DNA of 64,000 bases, taken from contig NZ_SWCO01000002.1 of assembly GCF_005117025.1 (NCBI RefSeq), positions 248,001-312,000 of the forward strand, read 5' to 3'. The notes under the pieces were generated by a model that did not search any database, was not told where the DNA came from, and was given only the letters and a program-made list of their open reading frames with translations. Shown here piece after piece: positions 51,278 to 59,503 of the stretch. Every line of letters starts with the position of its first letter. The first letter of the stretch is position 1. A program made the position numbers and the translations under genes. This DNA is from Alteromonas portus. Lineage in GTDB: Bacteria; Pseudomonadota; Gammaproteobacteria; Enterobacterales; Alteromonadaceae.

Positions 51278-53602
51278 TTACACCGCAGAGACCGCTATTG
51301 TGCCATCTGTCTTAGACTTCGAAAGTTTGATTGCGATAAATTTCGACGTTGGTGTGAACGTGCCATCACCGTAGCTTTCTAGCGGTACTAGCGGATTGGT
51401 TTCGGGGTAATACGCTGCTGCTTGGCCCGGCGGTATATCATAAGCCACCAACATAAACTGTTTAACTTGGCGAGTTTTGCCATCGTTCCACATTGATGTA
51501 ATATCGACCTTATCGCCATCGTTAAATCCTAACCTCTTAATATCACGTTCATTGACAAACAGCACGTCTCGCGCGCCAAATACGTTTCTGTAACGGTCAT
51601 CCATACCATAAATGGTTGTGTTGTACTGATCGTGTGAGCGTAGTGTTTGTAAAATGAGGTCCGGCTCTTCGCCTTTCGCAATTAGGTCAGCATTTAACAG
51701 TGAATCTGGCAGAGCATTAGCAGCAAACTCAGCCTTCCCCGATGGCGTAAACCAGCGTCGCTCACTCGCAGCATTGCCTAGGTGAAAACCACCTGGGTTA
51801 GCGAGTTTGCTATTGAAGTCTGTAAAGCCTTCAATGGTGTCGGCAATCAGATCACGTATATTGTCGTAGTCGCTTATTAAGAAGTCCCAGTCTACCGGCG
51901 TGTTGCCTAATGTCGCCTTCGCAATACCAGCAATAATAGCAGGTTCAGAACGAAGTTCGGGCGAGCTTGGCGGAAGTTGGCCATATGAAATGTGGACCAT
52001 TGAAAATGTATCTTCAACGGTTACGCCTTGTTGTCCGTTAGCCTGCATGTCGATTTCAGTGCGCCCCAAGCAGGGTAAAATAAGTGCGTCTTTACCTGTA
52101 GTTAGGTGAGAGCGATTCAACTTGGTAGCGATATGTACCGTTAAGTCGCATTGTGATAGCGCGGCATGGGTGCGCGGCGTATCTGGCGTCGCCTGAGCGA
52201 AATTACCGCCTAAGCCGATGAAAACTTTAGATTTTCCACTTTCCATAGCCTGAATTGCTTGAATGGTATTGTGACCTCTTTCTCGAGGTACGGTGAAGTT
52301 AAACTTGTTCTCTAGTGCGTCGAGCAAGGCTTTAGGCGGTACTTCGTTAATACCCACGGTTCTATCCCCCTGCACATTACTGTGGCCCCGAACGGGAGAA
52401 AGCCCTGCACCTGGCTTACCCACGTTTCCTCGTAGTAACTGAATATTCACTATTTCCTGCACCGTAGCGACAGAGTGCTTGTGCTGTGTAATTCCCATTG
52501 CCCAACACATGATCACCCGTTCTCCACGTTTATACATGGTAGCCGCGTGGCGTATTTCGTCTTTTGATAAGCCGCTCTGCGTTTCAATATGCTCCCAGCT
52601 CGTCGCTTCAACTTCAGTTAGATAGTCATCCATGCCGTTGGTATGTGCATTAATAAAGTCGTGGTCGAATACGGGTGGAGCATTGTTCGCTTTGGCTTCG
52701 TGTTCCCAGGTCAGCAACCATTTAGCAATGCCGCGCATAACCGCCATGTCTCCGCCAAGTGCTGGTCTGAAGTAAGCGGTATTGGTTGGGGTTGAGCCAT
52801 TAGTTAACATCTCAAGGGGATGCTGAGGGTGTTGAAACTTTTCTAACCCGCGCTCTTTTAGCGGGTTAAAGCAAACTACCTGAGCGCCTCTTCTAACGGC
52901 GTCGCGCAGCGGCTCTAGCATGCGAGGGTGGTTAGTCCCGGGGTTTTGACCTATAACAAATATGGTATCTGCCTTTTCAAAGTCGTTAAACGTGACCGTA
53001 CCTTTACCCACACCTATGGTGGGTTTCATCCCTTGGCCTGACGCTTCGTGACACATATTAGAACAGTCGGGAAAATTATTGGTGCCAAATGCGCGTACAA
53101 ATAACTGGTATAAATAGGCGGCTTCGTTACTCGCCCGCCCAGAGGTATAAAATTCTGCTTGGTGAGGTGAAGGTAAACCATTTAGATGTTTAGCGATAAG
53201 TGCAAAGGCATCGTCCCATGATACGGGTTCATAGTGATCAGTCTGAGCATTGAAGCGCATAGGGTGTGTGAGTCTACCTTGTGATTCTAACCAATAGTCA
53301 GTGTGCTTCTTGAGTGAACTTACTGAATGGTTTGAGAAAAACGCAGGGTCAACATAACGGCCCGTAGACTCCCAATTCACCGCTTTAGCACCATTTTCAC
53401 AGAACTTCACTAATCCGCTTTCTGGCGACTCACCCCAAGCACACCCTGGGCAGTCAAACCCTTTGTCTTGGTTGGTTTTGAGCATGGCTCGCAAATTTTT
53501 AAGCGGCTTTTCGCTTTGCAGCCAGCTTTGGGTTACGCTTTTTAAAGCGCCCCATCCGCCCGCGGGTTTGTCGTAAGTTTTGATGTTGCGCTTATCACTC
53601 AT
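51278..53602 (-). CDS. FdhF/YdeP-family molybdopterin oxidoreductase
   Basis: This 774-residue bis-MGD enzyme of the YdeP branch has an N-terminal CPGCAWG cysteine motif, the molybdopterin domain (YTSGRASNEAAYLYQLFVRA, IGQNPGTNHPRMLEPL), GNVGKPGAGLSPVRGHSNVQG, and a C-terminal molydopterin-dinucleotide-binding domain (TLRSHDQYNTTIYG). YdeP homologues are linked to acid resistance in E. coli; the substrate is unknown. No small electron-transfer subunit is adjacent. AGGGG precedes ATG 53602. It probably depends on mobA and fdhD, which face it. Confidence 0.92.
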   Translation of the reverse strand: MSDKRNIKTYDKPAGGWGALKSVTQSWLQSEKPLKNLRAMLKTNQDKGFDCPGCAWGESPESGLVKFCENGAKAVNWESTGRYVDPAFFSNHSVSSLKKHTDYWLESQGRLTHPMRFNAQTDHYEPVSWDDAFALIAKHLNGLPSPHQAEFYTSGRASNEAAYLYQLFVRAFGTNNFPDCSNMCHEASGQGMKPTIGVGKGTVTFNDFEKADTIFVIGQNPGTNHPRMLEPLRDAVRRGAQVVCFNPLKERGLEKFQHPQHPLEMLTNGSTPTNTAYFRPALGGDMAVMRGIAKWLLTWEHEAKANNAPPVFDHDFINAHTNGMDDYLTEVEATSWEHIETQSGLSKDEIRHAATMYKRGERVIMCWAMGITQHKHSVATVQEIVNIQLLRGNVGKPGAGLSPVRGHSNVQGDRTVGINEVPPKALLDALENKFNFTVPRERGHNTIQAIQAMESGKSKVFIGLGGNFAQATPDTPRTHAALSQCDLTVHIATKLNRSHLTTGKDALILPCLGRTEIDMQANGQQGVTVEDTFSMVHISYGQLPPSSPELRSEPAIIAGIAKATLGNTPVDWDFLISDYDNIRDLIADTIEGFTDFNSKLANPGGFHLGNAASERRWFTPSGKAEFAANALPDSLLNADLIAKGEEPDLILQTLRSHDQYNTTIYGMDDRYRNVFGARDVLFVNERDIKRLGFNDGDKVDITSMWNDGKTRQVKQFMLVAYDIPPGQAAAYYPETNPLVPLESYGDGTFTPTSKFIAIKLSKSKTDGTIAVSAV

Positions 53603-53731
53603 ATTCTGCCCCTGTGCTCGCGCGGTTGTTTGCTCATGTATGTAAGACCTAGTAGCAAAGCACCTTAACCATTTTTAAATGCTGTTCCAATTAATTACGC
53701 CGACTAAATTATAGGGTTCATCAATTTTACG

Positions 53732-54739
53732 TTATTTCCAGTCGCCAGTCTGAAGTGCGTAGGGAGACATTTCAGTTATTTCATGGGAGTAGGGGTAAAT
53801 TCCCGCAATGTGTGTAACCGATATTACCGATAAGGACACAAAACGTTCCGCACCTTTAAACACAGCAGCTTTAGAATCAATCGGTTCGACTTTAGCTTTT
53901 GCTTTGACGAAAAAAAGATCACCTGTTTCATTATCCCAAAATAATATACCTACACGAGGGTCTAATAAGATGTTACCCAAAGTATTAAAAAACTTATTAC
54001 CGCTGAAGTCAGGGAAGTTTATCGTATTTCCCTTCACGTTAATAAAGCCGGGTTTCCCTCCTCTGTGAGAGACATCCAACCCTTCGTTTGCCTCTTGTCC
54101 CAGAGAGTTATGTCGTGAAGCAATAAAAAAGGTTTCGGCGCTTTCTATTGTTGAGAGTGCTCTGGCGTTAATTGAATTTGTCGTCGTAGAAGTCATATTG
54201 ACGTCGTCAGATAAGTTACTATCTAACTGTTCATCTATGGCAAGTCGTCGCTTTTTTGTCGTGTTTCGTTTATGAATATACTGAGGGCAGTTTCCGAAAC
54301 TCTGATCAACCAATACTGTAAGGTTTCCATCAGTTGCGTGGCTTATCGTCCCGTTTAGTCGATTTCTGCGTCTTGTAGCATATTCAATCCCTACTATGCC
54401 GATTTTGCTTCCTGCTATTACATCTAAGTTCAATGCGTTTTCTATCATGTTTAAGACTTCATCAGGCAGGTGAAACCTCAACTGAGTGGGAGAGGGGCTT
54501 TCAATTACGTCATCGTCTCCCCAAATTGGGATGGCTATAGGGTAGCCTTCGTCATCTACTAAGGCTAAGACGGTGAACGGACAGGACGTAAAGAACTGCC
54601 TGTGTTGCTCTGGCATGTAGCTACGGATAAAACCATTGGTCCGCTCGCCTATTTCCTTATCGATACCCAGCTTCTTTTGCAGAGCGATTTCACCGTGGTG
54701 AAACGCAGGGTTTATTGACGATAACCTAGGTAGTGACAT
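53732..54739 (-). CDS. Pyridoxamine-5'-phosphate-oxidase-like FMN-binding protein
   Basis: 335 residues. Two split-barrel halves are seen: FTVLALVDDEGYPIAIPIWG (~50-70) and, around 195-290, FFIASRHNSLGQEANEGLDVSHRGGKPGF, the pattern of PNPOx-like flavoproteins. Such proteins reduce or bind various compounds; substrate unknown. Third gene of a three-gene operon, 9 bp after the GST gene, with GAGG before ATG 54739. Confidence 0.85.
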   Translation of the reverse strand: MSLPRLSSINPAFHHGEIALQKKLGIDKEIGERTNGFIRSYMPEQHRQFFTSCPFTVLALVDDEGYPIAIPIWGDDDVIESPSPTQLRFHLPDEVLNMIENALNLDVIAGSKIGIVGIEYATRRRNRLNGTISHATDGNLTVLVDQSFGNCPQYIHKRNTTKKRRLAIDEQLDSNLSDDVNMTSTTTNSINARALSTIESAETFFIASRHNSLGQEANEGLDVSHRGGKPGFINVKGNTINFPDFSGNKFFNTLGNILLDPRVGILFWDNETGDLFFVKAKAKVEPIDSKAAVFKGAERFVSLSVISVTHIAGIYPYSHEITEMSPYALQTGDWK

Positions 54740-54748
54740 AACGACCTC

Positions 54749-55411
54749 TTAATTTCGAGCCGGGGCAATATCTGATGATGGCATTGGAACAAACCCGTTT
54801 AGGCTCTCTATAGCCTTTAGCCACTCAGTTATGTGAGGATACCCATCCAGCGATATACCACCTTCAGGGGCGTGAGCCATGTACGAATACATTGCGATGT
54901 CTGCTGCGGTGACGTGATCACCTACTAAAAATGTACTTCTTGAATTCGATAAATGTGCTTCCATGTTAGTAAGTAATGTAACGCTGGTGGCTATAACTGA
55001 GGGGACATGAATGGTTGCGCCAAATACGTATTCTAATCGGGCGGCGGCAGGCCCTTTAGCAAGTTCACCTGCTGAGACAGAGAGCCAGCGTTGAATAAGC
55101 GCTTTTTCTTTAGCGTCCTTCCCTAGCCAATAGTCACTGTCTGCGTATGCGTGGATCAAATAAATAAAAATGGCATTAGAGTCAGCCAAAGTGATATCGC
55201 CGTCTGTTATCACGGGGACTTGTTTGAAAATGTTGAGTGCACTAAAGCGCTCACTTTTGTGCTCGCCATTGGTCATGTCAGGTTCAATGGTTTTATAGGG
55301 AATGGCGTTAAGCGACATAAATAGCGAAACTTTATGACAGTGGCCAGACTTAGGGTTTTGAATCAAAGTAATAGGGCTTTTAGGCATCACTTTACTTGTT
55401 GGGTTCGTCAC
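54749..55411 (-). CDS. Glutathione S-transferase family protein
   Basis: 220 residues: an N-terminal thioredoxin-like domain (NPKSGHCHKVSLFMSLNAIPY, KQVPVITDGDITLADSNAIF) and a C-terminal helical domain (FLVGDHVTAADIAMYSYMAH). It likely conjugates glutathione to electrophiles or acts on a peroxide. The start is GTG 55411 with AAGGA upstream. Middle gene of the operon. Confidence 0.92.
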   Translation of the reverse strand: MTNPTSKVMPKSPITLIQNPKSGHCHKVSLFMSLNAIPYKTIEPDMTNGEHKSERFSALNIFKQVPVITDGDITLADSNAIFIYLIHAYADSDYWLGKDAKEKALIQRWLSVSAGELAKGPAAARLEYVFGATIHVPSVIATSVTLLTNMEAHLSNSRSTFLVGDHVTAADIAMYSYMAHAPEGGISLDGYPHITEWLKAIESLNGFVPMPSSDIAPARN

Positions 55412-55464
55412 GGATTTTTTCCTTGCTGTAAAAATGGCTAAGTGCTTGGTGTTATTAACAATGC

Positions 55465-55926
55465 TTAAAGCTCAAGCTCGGACAGAGTGGGAAAATCGTC
55501 AGGGCGTCGTTCGCCATCCCACGTGAACTTTCGGTCACTTTCTGAAATAGGATGTTCGTTGATACTGGCAATACGTTTTTCCATCAGGCCATCAAGGTTG
55601 AACTGCCAATTTTCATTCCCGTAAGCTCTATACCATTGTCCGGAATCATTTTCATATTCGTACGCAAAGCGCACCGCTATGCGGTTTTCGTTGAAGGCCC
55701 ATAGCTCTTTTACTAATTTATAGTTGAGCTCTTTATTCCACTTTCTCGTTAAGAAACTCACTATTTGAGCTCGTCCCTCAATAAACTCTGCGCGGTTGCG
55801 CCATCGACAGTCAAAGGTGTAAGCACCTGCAACCTTTACCGCATCTTTGGTGTTCCATGCGTCTTCGGCAAGGCGCACTTTCTGCGCGGCGGTTTCAGGT
55901 GAAAATGGTGGAAGGGGTGTTCTCAT
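55465..55926 (-). CDS. DUF1348 protein (NTF2-like fold)
   Basis: 153 residues. [31 protein letters not shown], the [13 protein letters not shown] stretch, and [23 protein letters not shown] mark the DUF1348 family with an NTF2/SnoaL-like cavity. Function unknown. First gene of the operon, with AGGAG before ATG 55926, divergent from the LysR gene. Confidence 0.88.
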   Translation of the reverse strand: MRTPLPPFSPETAAQKVRLAEDAWNTKDAVKVAGAYTFDCRWRNRAEFIEGRAQIVSFLTRKWNKELNYKLVKELWAFNENRIAVRFAYEYENDSGQWYRAYGNENWQFNLDGLMEKRIASINEHPISESDRKFTWDGERRPDDFPTLSELEL

Positions 55927-56066
55927 TGCTATCTCCTGCTAATGTTTGGCTGCCTTGTAAAACGACAGTCAGAAAAAAATGTAAAAGCTGATTGCGATAA
56001 TAGAGCTTTCCTTTTAGTTAATAATTGGCTATTTTTGAAATTTATAATTTCATAGAGTGAAATAAT

Positions 56067-56975
56067 ATGGACAAGCTTCTGTGCATGCGAGTATTTGCCG
56101 AGGCTGCTAAGTCGGGAAGCTTTGTTGGTGCTGCAGATGCGATGTCGATGTCAGCACCCGCGGTTACTCGCTGTATTGCACATTTAGAGGCAAAGTTAAA
56201 TACTCGGCTTTTTCATCGCACAACGCGACAAGTGAAATTAAGTGAAGTTGGTGAACATTACCTTGTTCATGTTTCACGTATACTGGCAGATATTGAGCAA
56301 AGTGAAGCTGCTGTGTCTGGAATTGACTTGGCGCCAAGGGGGGAGCTCAATGTCACGGCACCCATTTTATTCGGCGAGCGTTATGTAACGCCCATTATAT
56401 CCCAATTCCTTAAGGACTATCCTGACATTAGGGTTAACGGTCATTTTCACGACGATGTGGTAAATTTAATCGATAGTAATATTGATGTAGCAATACGTAT
56501 AGGTAACCCGAAAGACTCTTCTCTTTATGGAGTTACGGTGGGATACATACGTCGTGTGACCTGTGCTGCACCTAGCTACCTGGCAAATAGACCTGCCATA
56601 AAAAAGCCAGAAGATTTAAAACAGCATAGCGTGCTGTATCCTACGCGCTTTAACGAGCCAGCGGTATGGACGTATCACCAAAACGGCAGACCTATTGCTA
56701 TTAAGCTCACGCCTCGTTTTCAATCTAACCAAAATAGAGCGGCAATTAACGCCGCGATTGCAGGCGTTGGGGTTGTGCGGCTGATGTCTTATCAAGTAGC
56801 TGAAGCGCTTAAAAGTGGTGAGTTGGTCAGTTTGTTAGAAGATGTGGAAGATAAAAAACTGCCTATACAGGTGGTAAGTGTTGAAGGGCGCAAGAACCTC
56901 ACTAAGGTGAAAATGTTCATTGAATATGTAAAGGCAGGGTTGGCTAACAACGAGTATCTTAGCCTTAGTGCCTGA
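56067..56975 (+). CDS. LysR-family transcriptional regulator
   Basis: 302 residues: an N-terminal winged helix-turn-helix (MRVFAEAAKSGSFVGAADAM, LEAKLNTRLFHRTTRQVKL) and a periplasmic-binding-like effector domain (~90-295). It is divergent from the DUF1348-GST-PNPOx operon with a 140-bp shared promoter, so it probably controls that operon, as is usual for LysR pairs. The effector is unknown. Confidence 0.92.
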   Translation: MDKLLCMRVFAEAAKSGSFVGAADAMSMSAPAVTRCIAHLEAKLNTRLFHRTTRQVKLSEVGEHYLVHVSRILADIEQSEAAVSGIDLAPRGELNVTAPILFGERYVTPIISQFLKDYPDIRVNGHFHDDVVNLIDSNIDVAIRIGNPKDSSLYGVTVGYIRRVTCAAPSYLANRPAIKKPEDLKQHSVLYPTRFNEPAVWTYHQNGRPIAIKLTPRFQSNQNRAAINAAIAGVGVVRLMSYQVAEALKSGELVSLLEDVEDKKLPIQVVSVEGRKNLTKVKMFIEYVKAGLANNEYLSLSA

Positions 56976-57197
56976 ATAATTCAGAATATCTTGACCTACG
57001 TGTGCAGCATAAATTCAAAGTGTATCGTTAGTCAAATGGGTTGCGTTACATTAATCCAATCGTTATCTTCGCTACGGTCCTAAAATTAGGATGTTAATAA
57101 CAACGGCTTTGAAATTCGTTTAAACCAACAAAGGTCTTTCGAAGCGCTTATTCAAGGCGCTACTCAAACGTTAATAATCTAAATTCATCGAGGCAAC

Positions 57198-57662
57198 ATG
57201 GTTTCTTGGCAATCACTCACTTTTAATGAACTGACTAATCATCAACTCTTCGACTTACTCAAGCTGCGTGTCGATGTTTTCGTTGTTGAACAAAACTGTG
57301 CCTATCCTGAGCTTGATGAAAAAGACCGTCATCCGGAAACACGCCATTTAATGGGGTTTCAAGACAACAAATTGGTGGCGTGTGCACGATTACTTGGCGA
57401 AGGGGTAAGTTATCCATCGGTCAGTATCGGCCGAGTGGCTACCAGCGAAACCTTCAGAGGGAAGGGGGCTGGTAAAGCGCTTATGCGTGAAGCTCTTGAT
57501 CATTGCGAGGCGCTATGGCCGGGCTGTGATATTGAAATTGGCGCGCAAGAATATTTAAAAGGCTTTTATGAAAGCTTTGGGTTTGAAGCCACGTCGACTA
57601 TGTACTTGGAAGACGATATTCCCCACATCGATATGAAAAGAGCAGGTATGGCGAAAGCCTAG
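57198..57662 (+). CDS. elaA: ElaA-type GNAT acetyltransferase
   Basis: 154 residues. LLKLRVDVFVVEQNCAYPELDEKD at the N-terminus is the ElaA pattern; the acetyl-CoA-binding SIGRVATSETFRGKGAGKALM (motif A) follows. Substrate unknown. It carries its own AGG ribosome-binding site and is followed by a palindromic intergenic element. Confidence 0.88.
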   Translation: MVSWQSLTFNELTNHQLFDLLKLRVDVFVVEQNCAYPELDEKDRHPETRHLMGFQDNKLVACARLLGEGVSYPSVSIGRVATSETFRGKGAGKALMREALDHCEALWPGCDIEIGAQEYLKGFYESFGFEATSTMYLEDDIPHIDMKRAGMAKA

Positions 57663-57688
57663 CTCGAAAAATCGGTTGGCATAACTTT

Positions 57689-57747
57689 ATACCAGTCCGC
57701 ATAGATAATTACCCACTCAGCGAGCAATGAACTATGCGGATTGGTAT
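57689..57747. repeat. Palindromic intergenic element, copy 2
   Basis: 59 bp, with left arm ATACCAGTCCGCATAGA and a right arm whose reverse complement is ATACCAATCCGCATAGT. It shares TAATTACCCACTCAGCGAG with copy 1. Located just after the ElaA gene. Confidence 0.9.
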
Positions 57748-57867
57748 TAGCTTTGGCTCAGGTGTTTTGCCTGAGTATTAAGCCAGGTTGTTTGTGCGTG
57801 CCAACCAATAAGCTGTGCTTTTTAGTGCACTTTGATACTACCTTGATACCTTATTAGACCCTAACGC

Positions 57868-58695
57868 TTATTTTGCATCCGGTAGTTGAGATACCAGTTC
57901 ATCTAGCCCACTTACTACAGTGTCAGGCGCTATTGCTAACGGATAAAGTACTTTGCCTGGACGTGCAATAAATGCGGCTTGCCAGCCAGCTTGCTTAGCA
58001 CCAGCAATATCCCAGCCATGTGCCGCCACTAGCATAGCGTCTTCTGCTGCTATCCCCATTTTTTCAATAGCCCACTCGTAAGTACGTGTATCGGGCTTGT
58101 ACAGATTGATGTCTTCTACACTGAGTCGCTCGTCGAAGTAAGATAAAAGATCAGCATTCTTAAATTGGGTATAAACGCCTTGATTAGACGAGTTGGTTAA
58201 GCTTACGAGTTTATAGCCTTTGTCTTTAAGTGCCTGCAAGCCATCGCGCACGTCAGGGTGGGGCGGAAGGCTTCGCAATGGCGTAACGATTGCCGTTTTG
58301 GCTTGCTCTTGGGTCAATTCGATACCTTCAATTTCCGCGACCATAAGCAGTGAGGCAACGCCAATTTCTCCAAAGGTATGGAAGCGACCTGTTGTTGAAT
58401 CGACCAGTGAATGATGCAGCATGGTAGAAAACCACAGCGGCAATAAATCATCTCGACCACCCAAGGCTTCACCTACCGAGCTCCGCATGGCCGTAAGGTC
58501 AAGTAAAGTCTCATTAACATCGAAAAAGATAACTTTTGGTGCTCTTAATTCGCTCGTAGACATTGCCATGTTTTTAGCCGACTGAACTGCTTCAGTGGTG
58601 TCTGTCTGAGCGAAGACAGGTGAAGACACTAGGCTGAGACCTACAGCTGTTGCGCAACATAGTTTTGAAAGTAATGAGAACGGTGAGCGAACCAT
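57868..58695 (-). CDS. Exported haloacid-dehalogenase type II-like protein
   Basis: ~275 residues. After a signal peptide (ending SSPVFAQ), the HAD core begins with FFDVNETLLDL, the nucleophilic-Asp motif typical of L-2-haloacid dehalogenases, followed by LVSLTNSSNQG (motif II), the LYKPDTRTYEWA lysine motif and VAAHGWDIAGAKQAGW (motif IV). Type II dehalogenases are normally cytosolic, so the signal peptide is unusual. ATG 58695 is chosen because AAGGA precedes it; an upstream in-frame start at 58749 would spoil the signal peptide. A palindromic operator-like site lies 20 bp upstream. Confidence 0.85.
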   Translation of the reverse strand: MVRSPFSLLSKLCCATAVGLSLVSSPVFAQTDTTEAVQSAKNMAMSTSELRAPKVIFFDVNETLLDLTAMRSSVGEALGGRDDLLPLWFSTMLHHSLVDSTTGRFHTFGEIGVASLLMVAEIEGIELTQEQAKTAIVTPLRSLPPHPDVRDGLQALKDKGYKLVSLTNSSNQGVYTQFKNADLLSYFDERLSVEDINLYKPDTRTYEWAIEKMGIAAEDAMLVAAHGWDIAGAKQAGWQAAFIARPGKVLYPLAIAPDTVVSGLDELVSQLPDAK

Positions 58696-58714
58696 AATTA
58701 TCCTTAATAAAGTT

Positions 58715-58730
58715 TTGAACGAGTGTTCAA
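58715..58730 (-). promoter_or_regulatory. Palindromic operator candidate upstream of the dehalogenase-like gene
   Basis: TTGAACGAGTGTTCAA is a perfect 6-bp inverted repeat around a 4-base centre, placed 20 bp before the start codon, where repressor sites are common. The shape resembles TetR-family operators; no tetR gene is in the window. Confidence 0.5.
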
Positions 58731-58777
58731 GATAGGCGGGATAACCCATGAATGCAATAGCTAATGAGACGAAACGG

Positions 58778-59455
58778 CTATTTTCTGGTGGTCAACCGAT
58801 AGCCGTTACCTCGCAGGGTTTCAATAAATATGGCATCACTGCTGTGAAGCTTTTGTCGCAGCCTACTGATATATACATCAACAACATTCGTTAGCGGGTC
58901 GCTGTGGCTGCGCCATACTCGACTTAAAATCCGTTCTCGAGACAGCACTTTTTCCGCATTTTCGGCAAAATAATAGAGCATGTCGTATTCTAGTTTGGTA
59001 AGTGTAATCTCTTCCCCAGACAATGTTGCAATACGTGACTCGTCATCGATGTTTAATGGTCCGATAGTGAGGCCTAATTGGGTAACCGGTGTATTTGTTG
59101 CTCTTCTGCTTAAGGCCGTTATGCGAGCAAGCAGTTCGTCGAAGTCAAATGGCTTGCACAAATAGTCATCCGCGCCTTGTTTCAAACCATTCACACGCTC
59201 GCGCACTTCGTCCACCGCGGTTAGCAACAAAACCATAGGGGCATGGGGAAGCGATTTGATTGCGGGCAGTAGCTCTACGCTATCTTCATCACCAAACATG
59301 CGATCTAGCACAATAATAGCAGGGCTTTCGTGGCGAATGCGCGTGACTAAGTTGTGTAATGCCGATTCTTCGATACATTCGAAACCTTCAGCGCTTAAGC
59401 CTCGTGAAAGAAAGCGTAGTAAGGGAGCTTCGTCATCAGCAATAAGAATTTTCAT
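58778..59455 (-). CDS. OmpR-family response regulator
   Basis: 225 residues: receiver domain (IADDEAPLLRFL, phosphoacceptor Asp in VLDRMFG, Lys in YLCKPFDFDELL) and a winged-helix DNA-binding domain (TKLEYDMLYYFAENAEKVLSRERIL...VVDVYISRLRQKL). It lies 48 bp after the sensor kinase gene on the same strand and is its likely partner. Confidence 0.94.
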   Translation of the reverse strand: MKILIADDEAPLLRFLSRGLSAEGFECIEESALHNLVTRIRHESPAIIVLDRMFGDEDSVELLPAIKSLPHAPMVLLLTAVDEVRERVNGLKQGADDYLCKPFDFDELLARITALSRRATNTPVTQLGLTIGPLNIDDESRIATLSGEEITLTKLEYDMLYYFAENAEKVLSRERILSRVWRSHSDPLTNVVDVYISRLRQKLHSSDAIFIETLRGNGYRLTTRK

Positions 59456-59503
59456 TGTTGTTATAATCCTAACCGTTCGATGTTATGTAATATTAGAATT
59501 GAT

